The notes: generated by a model not told the origin, from the sequence alone. DNA of 64,000 bases from Phytoseiulus persimilis (GCA_037576195.1 CM075104.1:19174211-19238210); one strand, 5' to 3'; counted from the stretch's first letter, positions 11,801 through 25,480 are shown. A program made the numbers and translations.

Positions 11801-13002
11801 AACTCTGAGTGACGACCAGAAATCGAAGACTGCCTCCTGGATCCCTGCGCGTTTTTCGATGTCACTGATGAACAAACCGCTCGTTATCTCGAGGCGTCCG
11901 TAACAGGAGATCTCCAACTCTTCATTCGCCCATGGAATCTTTCCACGTTGCTTCTGCGACTGATGCGCCTCCCAACGACCGCTCACCGTGCAATTGAGTG
12001 TTGCGCGGAGCTTATTCACAATAATGAAGATTTATTGATATGGAGGAATCTTGATATTCGGTGCCACTCGGAGGGAGATGGGCAGCGGGAATGATACCGC
12101 GGAAGGTTCGCTGAGCAAGAACGAATAGGGAGCCCGTCCTCGACGAAGGAAAGAGGACCAAATTTTATTTCGATCAAGCAACAGGGTCGAACGCGATCCG
12201 TGGTCAGAGGAGTCTGTTGTCTCCCGGCTCGACAAAGCGACACAACGTTCTCTGTTCCGAGTCCTAGGACCTTGTTCCCTAATAGATACTCTCTCTGCCA
12301 TTCTTAGGCTGCGAAATGATGCACAATGCTTCTCTCTGCGTCACCCGACTGTTGCGCGTGATGATCCAGCTCCGCGACAGAGGGGAGAGAAATCCCTTCA
12401 ATTCTCTTCTTTTCCTCAGCCGTGAAGCAAAATGACACCCAATGCCCGTAACGACTGCCTTGACTTGTTGTGCGCTCCTAGCGTAGCCTCAGGAATCGAT
12501 GGCACGCCAAGAAAGAGGCTCCTGCTAGTTGTGGTCGGACTAGCAGGAATAGCGGTTATAGCAAGTGCATTGGTCATCGTCGGTTCACTGTGATTAATAG
12601 CGTTCTCGACATCGGTCTGGCGCCAGTGGCTCAGATTCGTTCCATCATAGAGCGAGCATCCGATGCGGTCGCTTGCTCGCCGGCTCAGGGAGACCTCTGA
12701 AACTTCGCAGAGCTTGAATCTCAATAGCTCTAATAAGATGCGAATACCGAACGGAGATGCGGATTTTTACGAGTAAGCCACTACTCCCCTCAATGTGCGC
12801 GGAGTGAGTCGTTCCGAACGATTAATCATTCGGAATCGACGCGCATTCCGTGACGCTAATGCAATTCAAATAATTAATGAGAGCATCTTAACTATGCAGC
12901 AAATGCAAGGGAACAGTCACGCGTTCAGGAAAAGGTTTGTGTGCGTCCACGAACGCGCGTGCCCGCCCGAGCGTAAATGTTCTCCTTGATTACCCATTTC
13001 AG
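8807..13002. other. Apparent non-coding stretch
   Basis: Both strands carry only chance-length open frames. The longest protein-like one is on the minus strand (12019-11684, 111 aa), with no recognised motif. Notable sequence features are a 24-nt poly-C run at 11229-11252 and a TAATTA-containing AT-rich patch near 12870. I see no RNA gene or transposase. Confidence 0.5.
11229..11252. repeat. Poly-C / poly-G homopolymer, 24 nt
   Basis: An uninterrupted run of 24 C on the plus strand. The G-rich complement could form quadruplex-like structure, and the length in an assembly should be treated as approximate. Confidence 0.95.
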
Positions 13003-13130
13003 TTTGAGAGTGAAGTTCAAATGAATGACTGCATACTCCTGGGCAGAAAAGTTACTATTCAAAGAATCGATAACTCTACCGTCAGCCTGAGCGACGGAGC
13101 CGCCACGTTCAGTTCAAATCTCCATACTTG
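13003..13130 (+). other. Candidate exon with OB-fold-like pattern
   Basis: A good acceptor (CCTTGATTACCCATTTCAG) and a consensus donor (CTTG then GTGAGT) bracket 128 nt that are open in one frame, with an internal ATG at 13021. The translation has alternating hydrophobic residues with LLGRKVTIQR and then VSLSDGAATF. This is the general look of an OB-fold strand 1-3 region (GR-V then L-DG), as in small RPA-like proteins. The resemblance is generic, and I could not find a convincing continuation downstream. Confidence 0.2.
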
Positions 13131-15016
13131 GTGAGTGTCGACCAACTCCAGGCACGCGCGAAAGCATCGGAGGCTTGAGACCCAGCAGAGGCGAAGGGCT
13201 CGAAGTCGTGAGGCTTTCCGATTTCGGACTTGAAGCCTTTCGCGTTTCTCGGCGACTCTTGAGTGTCTCGTTATTTGCACGAATCATTAGGGATATTGCG
13301 CGAGTCTCCTCGAGAACATGAGAGCGGCCATTGTTCGGACCGCTTTCAACCTGATGCAGTGTTCGTCCGACGCTCCGGCATCGCCAAAACACCCTTGCGG
13401 TTGTTGCTCCGCCTGTCAGCGCAGGAAGTGACGTTTCTATATGTGCGTGCAACAAGCGTTCGGGAGATTGAGAGGTTACAGCTTCCTAGTTGTAGGATCT
13501 CTGCCTTCTCGTTCCCTGGGTGCTTGCAGGACATTCGTCTTCATCAAACGGCTTCCTGCGAATCCGTCACCAGTTGACCGACGCAGCGATGAAGGCCGTT
13601 TGCGGAAGCATCGGTGGCTGCCAGACTCTATATTCCTTGGCTGCTGGAGCATCCCAGCGAGTCACGTTCCCACGGCAAATCCGAAGTTGAGGAAACCGGA
13701 AGGGGGAACAAAGTGTCGCGTAGCTCGATGCACGGTATATCGCGCGTACAGCGCAGATCTTGAAAAGCTGTCGTTCAAATAATTGCCAAGCAACTTTTAT
13801 CGGGAAACATGTCTTCGCGCAAAGCCATCCATTCTAACGCCTCCACTTATTGCGGTCGACGCCTTTCGTCTCGGGATTGAGAGTGCTTTACGGTCGCGGC
13901 TACGCTGAGTGTTGCTGTTAAATCTATTGGAAAGTAATACATCGCCTTCGAAAACCAGCCTTGGAGGGAGAACGGAGGGAAGAAACAAACAAACACCACG
14001 AGCTCGAAGCCCCGCAGGCTGAGGAGAATCCAACTGTTGCAGACTACGTGACCAGTGCACCTCACAGCAACCACCCGAGAAGGACTCTATAGATCGAAAC
14101 TTATGAGCTGAAAGTTATCCATACATCCCGTTTTTCAGCACCCTATCGGCCACAACCTAGGAGTGTCCCCGAACGCTTGCATCGGTCGCTACTTTGACCT
14201 TGTGCTAATCGACAGCCAACTCCAGAGAGAGGGACGAGTTCCGCGGCGCACGTAGTCAACTGTGGGAAATTCAACGAGCTGACTCGAGAGTCGCTCCACG
14301 AGATGATTACGAGGCACGAGCCCTGCATCGGGAGGATCCTAGCTTCTGGAGCTCTGATTCTACGGCAGGAATGTTTAGAATGGCAGACCTACAGGAGCAA
14401 GCTCCCAGAGCTGTCAGCGGGACGGGCAATGACGATTTGGCTATCGTTCAGTGGACCCAAACACGCCGACGCCTGAAATCATCCGAATCACCAAGCAGTC
14501 GTTTCGCCCTTAAAAGAATAGAGGAGCACTATTCTGTCTCGCTCGAGGAATGGAGCATGCTTCCCCCTGCGTCCCCCGAGCCATGTCGTTCACGCGTTCC
14601 CATTTTCCCGGCTTACCGTACAGTTACATAACCTCCTCTGTAATACGGTGTCTTTACCCGGCGAATTCCTCGGATAAGGCTCCACGACGAGGCGAACGAG
14701 CTTGGCGAGACATCGGTCAGCTAGACGAGGAGAGTCAATACCCGCCTCGACGGCCACTCAAGTCAGTCGCGGCGCATATGTTAAGACAATGCACACCTGT
14801 CTTGGCGCACCATCACTCAGTCTATCCGTTCTCAATTGACTCCACGTGCTTCGCGCATCAGAGTGAAAGATGAGATTCACAGCATGTGAAGAGGTTCTTC
14901 ACGAAGCCCGTATTGAAGTGGTGAACCTCAATCGAAGGGGCTGTCTTCCGAACGGTTAGAGCAAGCAGTCGTCACCGGCTGTCGCACCCAACATCAACAA
15001 CCCTTCTCGGTTGCAG

Positions 15017-15171
15017 GGAGCACGTTGAGCTTCGCACAACTCACAAGGGAAGCGCACAACCTCAACCTCGATTGCCTTCAGCGAAATTGGATAGATGCGA
15101 GGCCTCGTGGTACTTATACCAGGAAATGTTCCGAGAGCGGCTTAGTTAACGCAGAGAATCTCTCGCCCGTA
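15017..15171 (+). other. Candidate internal exon (unrecognised)
   Basis: The pyrimidine-rich acceptor CCCTTCTCGGTTGCAG and a GTGAGT donor flank 155 nt open in one frame (51 full codons) with balanced, protein-like composition. A second frame is also open for 44 codons and then stops, so the frame cannot be chosen. No family is recognised. Confidence 0.17.
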
Positions 15172-18100
15172 GTGAGTTCACATTTTCAATCCCGAAGAAG
15201 TTTGAGATTCCGTGGTGTACGAGGGAATCCAACGCGAGACGGATAGAAGTTCCAGGGAGAAGCAATGTCTGGCAGCAGTCCTCCGTCCTGCCGTCGAACC
15301 TCCAATGTAGCTGAGAGACAATCCTCTCTGAGCACATGGTCCACTCACTCGCTGTCCTCGAAGACGAGAAACTTCGAGCGCATCGAGCTGTCGGCCGGAG
15401 GAATGCGGAGATTCGAGGTGGTCGTTGTTTCTCTCGGTCCACCGCAGCATACCGAATGACGGTGTGAACTCGGAAACGAACGTGGGTGGATCGTTGCGCT
15501 AGCGTAGCTTTCAGGAAGATCTCCGAAAACTTCAATTCCACCTCCGAAAAGGATATCTGTCGTTTTGTCGCGTTTATGCTTGCATGTTCAGAGTTTCTTT
15601 CATCTCAATTTCGGGCCCTGTTTTGCTGTTCGAGCAACGGTTCCGAAACTCTGAACGTCGCCGGCCTCACGAGTTTTTCGGCCTAATGAGTGACCCAATG
15701 GCTCTCTCCGGGTTGGGTCAAGGAGCCCGAAATTGAGGGAATGCACTCTCCCTGCTAGTTCACAAGCCAATCTTGAGCTGGACAGGAAAGAATGGCAATC
15801 GGAACAAAAAGTGAACTGGAACGACGAGGAAGGCTGGAAGCATGTCAAGCGAAGCCAAACAATCAAAGTAGCGGGTTCGCCAGCCGAAGGATGTCAGTCG
15901 CTCACCTCGGTACCCCTCGAGTCGGATCCCAGTGGAATCGATAGCTTCAGCGGAAACCGTCTCATACGCTGGTGGGCTCATCACGACAATCTTCCGGCGC
16001 GGCGAGTCTGCCTCGGACTCGGATTTAGTTGACTCGGCTCGGTGTCGTTTTGTTCGTTCTTTCCCCACAGGGACCTTCCTTCAGTGGGCCTGGTGTGCAC
16101 GGCTTGGTTGGCTGCCTCCTTCGTACGTTTTGCAGTGTTGGGAGAGGTCGCCTCGCCTCGCTTCATCTGATAGAAGTTCCAGCGGTTTCGGTCTCTTCTT
16201 TTTCCCTCAGCGCCGCTCCCTGGCTGCTTCTCGTTGTCGCCGCTGTCGGAGAATTCGGCATGCGAACCACGTCCGCTGCGTCAGCGCGAGATGCGTGTGA
16301 ATTGGCGAAAAAGCCGATGCGATGCCTCGATGGAGTCTTTTCAAGCGGCTACGACGACGGCGGGTGGAAAAATTTTCTTCTAAATTCTGCTCCATGCCAG
16401 CCCTGTTGAACCACTTGGATTCCCGCTTCCTCTATCGTTCCCGTTTCGAGCCGTGCTCGGATAAATTTGTTGGGGAATCGTTTGGATGAGACCAATCACG
16501 AGTCGGGACTCTATGAAAATCCGCTGCTTTACGCAGTGATCGATGGGGGACGAGCTCGAAGTGCTCCAAGCGTCAAAGTGTCCGATATAGACACCACAGG
16601 AGCGTGATGTTATTTCTGTTGTCCAATTTAGCGGCCGAGTGATCTCTACACGGGAGTCTCGTCCCGTCGGTCGCTTCCTTCCGGAAAAGCCGCTGCCTCG
16701 CCCTACCTTCCGAGGCCCGCCGCACGTAATTGAGACGTCTCTCAAGTGACCATTGCGTTCGGTCTGATAGTATCAACCCCATCACGATTGAGTGTTCTTG
16801 GGGGACGATGGAAAATCCTTGGGAGACATTGCACAAGGCACTCCTGGAAGACAACGCGCGTCAATTAGGATGGAAGCGACCGACTCCGGTGCCACTATTT
16901 CCTCCAAGAACGACACGGCTGGATACCGGTGAGACGAGATCTCCCGTCATCAGGTGGCGAAGAAAGTTGGTAAGGGAGATTGGGACCCCATGTTCATGAA
17001 TAGAGCGGGAGAAAATCTCCTTCGTGTGACTCCAATGTTTTTCGTTCATGCTACGCTCCAACGAGAGCCATCGTCGCAGACATGACTCCCAACACGTTTT
17101 TTCCGGCTCATATTTTCTGCTTAGATTCCGTTCGAAGTATGAAAGGTCCGGTAGTCTGTTGAGAAGGAGTCGTTTAAGTTAGGGGACCGTGCGCGCCTAT
17201 CAGTGCAATAAATTCTGTCTGTCGTGGCCTATAGAGCGAGGCATGACCTCTTGAAGACTTTGGTTGGTTCCTCAGCTCGTTCGGTGGGTCGCACGCGCTC
17301 GCTTTTAGGAAGATCCCTTCTTTTAACAGCTCGTTAAACAATGGAGTCACGGGAGGCTCCTTTGTTGTCTGCAGCTCTCTCAGAAATTTCCTGAGAAATT
17401 TATTTCCCTTCTTTTCAGCGTTCGCCCTTAACTCTCCTCTGCGTCCTGCGAGAGAAGTGAAAGAATTGATCCGCACCGCTTAGAGAACCGCTTTTTTGTG
17501 TGGTCCATGCGAACGTCAAGAACGATCCCTGGCTAAAACTACGATCGACGAGTTTGGGACGGCTCGGTCCAATCCATGAGGTCTGGGTCCGGATTCGCCG
17601 AAAAGTGGAGACGACAACACCGTTGACCCTGTCCAGTTCCACAAGACCGGAGCCGTGTGAAGCTCGCAATTAGCAATTATGAATAAAAGATGGAAAAGTT
17701 TTAATTACTTCGAAGCTTCGAGTTGGCAGGCAGAAAGACGGGCCGGCAGACCGCCTTCCCGATCCGTCGAATGTCCGTGTAAGTTGAAACGAAACTTCTC
17801 AACGCCTGAGCTCGAATGGAAATGAGAAAGAGGCAGAGACCATCGTGATAATGATTCCATCCCTTGAGAGAATTGTGGGAGAGTTGCCATTTCTCACTCC
17901 GAAACGGATCCCGGCACAGCCGATGAATGAAGTCTCACAAGATATGTATGGCTGCTCTCTGCGTGAGCATTGGTTCCCTCCTCGCTGACATCTCATTTGA
18001 GGAGCGAGTGCAGCTTTCTCAGCTCCGATGAATCTTCGAATTTCTTCAGAAAAGTCGGAGGTTCGTTGATCTCGGGTCACCGTCCGTGCCTCCGCCTGAG

Positions 18101-21100
18101 GAAATTAATGCATTATGCTCGAGCTTGAGCCTGATCAGTGATTCCAACTGAACTTGCCGGCTACATGACGCATATGGTATGAATGAATAAAAATCGGCCT
18201 GGTTCTCGAATACATCTTATTATTTCAACACGATCTTCCCATGCGTCAACGTAGGCGGGGATGGTTGGATGTGGATTGCAGAATGGAACTACAGAGCTCT
18301 GGTCGTAACGAGGCGGCTGCGGTCGTCGGATCGACTCCGGTCTCATTGAGCTCCTCCATCGATTTCGTCTCCCCTCGAGAAGAGATTGAGCTAGGTTGTC
18401 TTTCCAGTTTTCCGTCTCGAAATCCTGATTCTATCTACGGGACTCCATTTCTGATCGTATGTATCTGTCCTCGTGAACGCGGAGGACGTTCAGAGAAGAC
18501 TCCGTAGCAGCAGAGAGTCAAACTCACGGTGTCTGCTCTGGTCGGGCCGGGAAATGTGTACCGAGTGCGCATTAAACATCAAAAGTAGTAGCTTATATCA
18601 AAGCGAGGGGTCCAGAGTGGGTTTGCAAGCGATGCAGGAGCATCGAGGCGAGTCGCCGCTGGTCCCAAGTCCATTCCCATCGGTTTCCTTATCAGTTTAG
18701 CTCACCCTCACAATCTCCTCCAAGACTTCTGAAAAGGAAAATGATAATTCCACCGAATCAGATACTCCCGGCCAGCAGCATTGGATTGGTTTGCACGGTG
18801 CTATTTCAGACACGGGAAAGGAGCGTCGTCCCTGTGGCCAGGATCGAAACTGTATCATACTAACGATATCTTGCGGGCATCTTGAAGAGCTTCGACTGCA
18901 TTCAGATGTTCGGTTCGAGTCACTGTTGGCAGCAGACCCAGTTTCCGAAAAGTTCGCTGAAAGGGTCCAGACCCTTCGAATCTAGTTTTTATGTAATCAT
19001 TCTGAGCTCACTGATCGAATTCCCGGAATTTCGCGAGAGCTGTCGGAGGCGACAGAAGTCGTCATTGTCGAGAAACATGGGATAAGACGAGACAAAACAC
19101 TTTTCCGGTGCCGGGAAGCTTGACATCGAGGCGGAGCCGGAACGCCGCCGAGACGAAAGAGCAAAAACAAATTCTGGCCATAATTAAAATTCTCCCCGCT
19201 GGGATAACATCGAGAAATATTTGCGATTCGCGGTTCCGATTGTTTCCATCTCGTGTCAGTGGTTTGCTCGAGTCTCCCTCTTTTCACTTCCTCCTCGAGA
19301 CGTCTGCTCGGCTCGACGAATGTCATCATTCGGTTCCGCCAGCGTGTCTTTTCCCCCCTCATTTTTCCCGGTGCATTCTTCGACGGTCTCTGTTTACTCG
19401 CAAGCTCCGCTGGCGGGTGAGCGGGTCCGCCAGTGAGGAGATGAGCGGGTCGTAATGGTGTCCTGCGAGACGATTACGATGGATGTAATTTCTCGGGAAT
19501 CGGGATCTCCGATTTGCTGCGTTCCAAAGTCGAACACCAGCGGCAGTGTCCAAAATCCATGGGTCAGCGAACGAAATGTTGCACCGTCAGGCGTTCCCTC
19601 CGGTGCCGCGAGGACAACGCAGAACGCCTTGGGTCCGAGCCTCTCAATGAGCGCCCAACTCGACGACGTCGATGGACCTCAGTACTATGCTGGCGCGAAT
19701 CCTTTCTGTCATCGGTTCGCTTGGCCGCTTTCATGCTCGAAACGGATTCCGACGGAACGCTGCCGTCGGAGAAATAGAGGCGCGAGCATCTATCACTCGC
19801 TGAGCTTTCTCGGTTTCCGGACATCATAAAAACTTCCCAGGCGATCGCGTCGCGACGAACGATCTCATCGAGAGGCGGAGTCGGTGTCGCGTTCACGTGA
19901 ACGCTGTACAGACATAATAGGTGCTGGGAGATAGGTCCACCGCCAGTTCCCTGGTCGCTCGCATCTGCTGTTGGCTTGCAGTCCTTTTTCGTTATTAGCC
20001 AAGTCATGCTCTCCTTTCGTTGCTTCGTTCAGGGTACGCGAGTGGGATTTCCGGTTCCGCCCGGTCATGACCCCCGCATCCGGTAGTCCGGTTGCTCGCC
20101 GTCGGGCAGGCATGCATTCGGGCGGGCAACGTCGAGAACAACTGAAGAACACAAGGAATCGCTCTGCCGTCTTCGCTCGGTCAACAATGCAGCAAAATGC
20201 GAGGGACCCTGGAGACCCGTGAAGAGGTCCTTCTGGTGTTGTGATGTGGGCCCTTAGTGCCCCGTCTCCGCTAGCCCCGGTCGCAGGACGCAGGGACTCT
20301 CATTAGCGGAACATTGACTACCAGAGAGACAGACGCGGAGTCACTCCCTGAAGGCAGCCCTGACCGAGCGTCTCGGTGTGTGGGTCAAATTTTTAGAGAC
20401 TGGGACTACCAAAGACTGGGACTGACTAAAAGAAATCGCCATAATTTTTCTAAGAATTTTTCCTCGAGCAGGGAAGCGAAGAAGAACTCCCACGATTCCT
20501 CTCCTCGAAATTATCCCTCTGTTGCCACAGAACCATTTTTTGACTGTTGACCTCGCCGACTCCGAGAGCTACGGCGGAGGAAGGCGGACGAGCGAGCCGG
20601 CTTGCTTTGCGGGGAAAGTCCGTTACGGAAGATAAGTCGCCAGTGCCCGAGCCCTACCCTGGGCGCAGCTCCGTCGAGTCTCTCGGCCTTCAGTCTATCG
20701 ACAAACTGCTTCTCGACGAGCTCGGAATAGGGCTTGTCTGGCCCGGCCCTTCCCGCTCCGGCCTAACGGTGTTCGACTCGGCCTAGCTGGTCCTCTTTGT
20801 CAGCCGACCTGGAGCTGTCCGGTGAAGACGACAGTTGAGAGATTCCAGGGTCAGTGGGCTCGCCCCTACATTGGCTGGTGGGTCAGGAGAGCATGCGAGC
20901 CAGAAAGCGAGTGGGTGACCAGGTTATCTCCTATCTTGGGTGTGGTGACTCCGCTGAACACTCTAAGTGGCCATTTAACGTTTATGGATCGTCGTAGAGT
21001 GACGTCCGCTGACTCACCCGCTCCGCCAGCCGGCGGGATCTTCGCCGGCGGCGGCCGGCTGAGCGAAACCTCGACGAGCGGCATCACTTCGTAGAACGAC

Positions 21101-21500
21101 ATTTCGGAAACTGGACGTCTGTAGAGATAAGCCTCGAGGAGAGGTGTAGCCTTCATCCCCGTTTCGGGCAAAAGTCGCCATACAATCTCAGTTTCCTAGC
21201 CATCATGTTGCTTTTGGCTCTCATTTGAGATACTACGAGCAAAACTTGAAAATGGGGCGAGCTCCGCTCCATCGCGCACCGATCCTCGAACTTTGCAAGT
21301 CCATCAAGACTCGTCCGGTAGCTTACTTATTGTCCCAGAAGCGGGAGGATGATCGGGTACATATCTCTTCCAACTCGTGGGAAGTTAGATCTGCGTCAGA
21401 GCCTCTCATTTGAACTGACCATGTCGCACTGAGTGAGACCAAGATCCGGGCGTTAGAATTTCTGAGCGATTCGCCGCGTCGGGCTAACTGGCTGCGACGA
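15172..21500. other. Apparent non-coding stretch
   Basis: No recognised domain, RNA gene or mobile-element motif on either strand. Open frames reach about 125 codons but are Arg/Ser/Pro/Cys-rich and overlap one another on both strands, as expected from chance. Confidence 0.5.
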
Positions 21501-22626
21501 AACGGAAGATTGAGCGGGCGCCGTGATTGCCCGTATCCTCCGGAGGACATTATGAAGACAAACAATCCCGGACGGAATGCAACGATTCTCCTCCGCTCCA
21601 AAAGCTCGCCAAACTCCGACGAGCGGCTCAGGAAACTCGCTGTTGACACGGCCTTGCCGCTAGGAAGCTTCCCGGCCAGTCATGCACGCACGCGGGCGGG
21701 CACTCACTCAGTCAGTGAGGCGGTCGGAGCCAGCGATGAATGACTCGCGCATCTTCGTAGCTCCGTGGCCAGATTTGCAACTTTATATTAAAACGGAAAT
21801 ACCGTCCATTCGAAATTTCCGGAAGAACTCACCCGCGTGGGGGCGAGCGGGACGAGCTGGAGGCCGAACGAGCCGGACCAGACAACCAACCGACCGACCG
21901 ACATGGGGCAGATGCAGCCGCGCCGCGGGTGGACGGCGCCTAAATCGCATCCACTTCCTACTGCGGCACCGGAGTCGGCAACGGCTACGAGAGCCATTCG
22001 GAGCTATTCCAGGCCCGGGAGGAGACTGGAACTTCAGGCCCCGGGGTCGGCTCTGAGTTATCCGAATTACATTGGACCGCGCGGTTACGTCTCACCAGTC
22101 CGGTGCAACTCCCTGAGAAAACTGGAGCGGTCGCGAGAATGAATGACGAAACTGTTAGAGTCCAGCGCAACATCGAAAAAGTATCCGCCCGGACTGGTGA
22201 CAGCTTCCCAGTCTGCGTGGAAAACTTCAGATAAAATAATAGAGACTCCGATGTCCCTCTACGATGTGTATGAGAAAGGACACGCTGAGGAGTCCGAGAC
22301 GTTGTCCTGCAACGTCGCAGACAACTCAGGTCGACCGGCAGGCCCAGGCTAGCAGTGAATCCTTCCTCCGTTGCTTCCGAAGTCGATATTTCACCTTTCT
22401 TGTCTCAAGAACCATTTTTTGGTGCAGCCGGCTCTCGCTGGTAATGCGGGCGACGACCTACACGGACTTGTCTTCCGGCCTGTTAGCCTAGCGAGTCCGG
22501 CTCGCTAGTCTCGGTTTCCAGGCTCTTTTTCCTCTCTCTCTTTCTCTCTGCCTTCATAAGTCCCTCCTTGTGCACCATCCCTTGTCGATAGATAGTCTAT
22601 GCAGCCAGTGCGTGTGAGTATGCTGA

Positions 22627-22962
22627 TTAATGAAAGAGATCTCCGCGCACTCGGACGCTCGCCGGCCGACGACGTGCTAATACGAATAATGACCGTATAT
22701 AAGAATTATCTCGTTCTTCCGTACATCCGTTGTTCATCCGCCAGCCGGCGAGTCGGCCGCTCTGCATGGGCGCTCGCTGCGCTTCCCCCTGCCGATGTCG
22801 TCGCTTATTATTGTTGCTGCTGCCGCCGCCGCCGCCGTTGTTGCTGTTATCGTCATTATAACAAAGGCTAAGTGGATCAGCGAAGGAGCCGCTGTCTCTC
22901 ATTGAATTATTTTCGAGCGTGTTTCCACCGTTTCTGCTCGATTTTCCAGCGACTCGGCTCAT
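22627..22962 (-). other. Candidate exon with Asn/Gly/Ser runs (unrecognised)
   Basis: From an ATG at 22962 the minus strand is open for 111 codons. It encodes a polar, low-complexity segment with a short Asn/Asp patch, five Gly, Ser-Ser, three Asn and then KRRHR. Such runs are typical of disordered parts of arthropod developmental regulators. They also arise directly from the trinucleotide tract at 22811-22847, so coding status is undecided. Its antisense reads a Leu/Pro run. No DNA-binding domain is visible. Confidence 0.22.
22811..22847. repeat. Trinucleotide tract (TTG/CTG/CCG units)
   Basis: A mixed triplet tract: TTGTTGCTGCTG, then five CCG units, then TTGTTGCTG. Read on the minus strand it gives CAG/CGG-type triplets coding Ser, Asn and Gly. 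Pure triplet periodicity over about 37 nt. Confidence 0.85.
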
Positions 22963-23777
22963 AATCCCCTATTTTCCACCGTAAAACCTTTTTCCATCGC
23001 TTCCTCTCCCTCCCTTGGAAGTGACGACGGTCTCAGTGTCGACAACCGGCGTAGCGGCGGCGGCGAGCGGCTCGCTGCTGTCGTTGATTTCCATAGGAAG
23101 TGGGTACGCAGCACCTCACTCGATCGCAGAGATTATGCAGATATTGTGCATCTATCTCTTCCGATGAAGGCGAGCGGAGGGCGAAAGTGCGGAATCTGTA
23201 CTGATACGGCCGGGGAGGAAGAGGCCACCGACCGGAATCCGGGCAGGGGCTGACGTGGCATCAGACCGGATCGCAGCAGAACTCGCCCGGATTTGTCGCG
23301 CGCTCGCTCCAAGCTGCCCGACTCGCTCGTTCGCGGACGGGCTGGCTGGTCGTGTTGCTGGTTGACTGGGTAGCCTGCTCTACAAAGTGATCCATCAAAT
23401 GGTACATCAGTCAGCGATTAGCCGAGTCGACCGAGCCGATTTGTCCGGACAGACCGATCGACAGCCAGTCAGAGTAACACGAGCTTGTTCACGCGCTGGA
23501 GGTCTTCTCGGTATCACGACCCCGCAGATATCACTCACTCGCAAATCATCCACCGCTTCCTTATCCGTGGCGCTCCGCAACGAGCAGCTCTGGCTGTTCT
23601 ACTGGCGATGTCGGGGTTCCGAGCCATGTTCTCGGCAACGCATCGCTTTCCCGAGTTGAAATTCAATTTTAATTATTGTCCGCTCACCCCCTATTCCTAT
23701 GGGTGTCCTCCCATCAATCTCCCCAATTTTGAATGCATGCCCCGAGTCGCGCTGCTCCCGCGGATCTGGTACTCGGC

Positions 23778-23800
23778 GGAGAGAGAGAGAGGGGAGCGGG
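23778..23800. repeat. GA-rich microsatellite
   Basis: A GAGAGAGAGA stretch within GGAGAGAGAGAGAGGGGAGC. GAGA-type tracts can bind GAGA-factor-like proteins in arthropods. Here it is only a simple-sequence call. Confidence 0.7.
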
Positions 23801-25480
23801 CTGCAGAAGATAAGTATTTCTGAAGTGGTTCCGCCCGCTCAGTCAAGCTCTGTTTTCACGCTGATCACAACAGCAGCGGTGGGAATATGGATGAAAAAAG
23901 GGGGAACTCTTAGACGATTTTATGACAGCCCCGTGACTCATTCGGACATACCTTTTTATGCCGCGCTCCATCTTCGTCGACTTTCGAGAGCGTATCCGCT
24001 GACCCTTGAAATGAAGGAAATTATCTCCACTCGCGAGCGCGCTTCAAACACGACCGTGCTCAGGTGATATCCATGTAGAAATCCCGCATCTAAATCAAGA
24101 TTCGTTCGCCTGTGAGTTGGTTCAGACGTTCTTGCACTCGACAGGGGTACATCATCGTGAATGCCTGGTCTTTGATGTTTCGGTCCACCTCACCCAATGA
24201 GGACTTTTGAGGAACAGATTGAAGTGTGTGGTCAGAGGGACCAAGGAAAGGCGGAGGGAGGGATGTCACAGGAATTAAAATGTAGGAGGTCTGGGGTCGC
24301 GAATCGAAACCATGGAAACGAGCCAGAGATCATAACAGAGAGCTGCGGTTCTATTTGCTCGTGGAAATCATGTCGGAGCTCGATGTGTTCAGACCGTAGG
24401 AGTTCAAGCCCGAGAAGTGACTTTTCCGATGCCGTGTCTCTTGGGACCGAAGCAAAGTAACCTGTCCGCCTGTCGGCTCGCCTCCCTGTTCGCAAGCCTT
24501 CTGCGGTGTTCGTTGCGAAACAGAACTTGTGGAAAGTCGTTTTGTTTCTAACAAATATGAAGATAAATGTCTGTCTCGGCGCTATGAAAGTCCCTGGAGA
24601 GAGAAGTCGACAGCGACCTGGAACAGGAGCCGAACAAAGGAAATTCCAGCATCGGATGAATGTATTTTTCGGCTGTCGTCACGAGATCACGCTAAGCATC
24701 CGCAGATGAGTGAATCCGAATCGGATCAATCCATCCGGTACTCAGAATCCATCGGTGCCGGAATTGATCCTCGGAGGAAAACCGTCCTTCGGTTGCTCTT
24801 GGTTGCACTCCGCGTAGAGTCCGGGGGGTTTCGCTTCTTCCGCCACGCGGTGATCTGGAAGTCCGGTCAAGAGTGAGGGAAACGCATTCATAAACCGTGA
24901 TTGTAGGAAAGGGGGAACTTCGCACGTTCGAGGCTACTCGCGTCCTAAATTCCAGGATCGGTGACGCGGCCATCCTTACAACGCACCTGCCTCTCCGGAA
25001 GTTTTTCTTATAAGTATACGTTCGTCATTTATTCCGTCAAATCTTTTGCTGAAACCCTAGAAGTGAGCAACCACGGTCAGATTCTACGACGCGGCAGCCT
25101 CGACCTTGGAGCGGAGCGAGGAACAGTTTTCCCAGCGAAGAATGCAGTTGGCTGGTGCATGATGAGGTGTGCTTAACCTTCGTTCACGCTCTCAATGTTT
25201 ACTTCGTCCCTCCGTTCGTCTCTAAGGTTTCTAGGTGGTGGGCACGAAGGCAGTCTGCGACGCTATGTGGCATCTGACTCCTCCGGAATGTCGATTCACA
25301 TGCCCGGGCACGTTCTAAGTAGACTCACAAGATTACGCCAGCTAGTCTAGCAGCCAGCTGGCCCGAGCTGGGCTTCGAAATGAACGTTTGTCCACTCATC
25401 CTCGGCCGGTTCTGAGGGACGCAGCATTTTTCCCCGTCTCCATTCATGAACGACACGAGGAAATTTTTCTCGGATACAAG
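23800..25480. other. Apparent non-coding stretch
   Basis: I see no supported gene, RNA or element. Only overlapping open frames of up to about 120 codons without recognised motifs. Confidence 0.5.

Larger units (their letters stand above)
21500..23500. promoter_or_regulatory. G+C-rich stretch with short tandem words and a TATA-like box
   Basis: This segment is enriched in CGG/GCC words, GACC tandem units (about 21888-21902) and CAGCC-type repeats. A strong TATA-like match, GTATATAAG, lies near 22695 on the plus strand. It is followed by a GC-rich stretch and a trinucleotide tract. The look is of a promoter or CpG-rich regulatory region, but no transcript can be placed from sequence alone. 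Confidence 0.25.
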
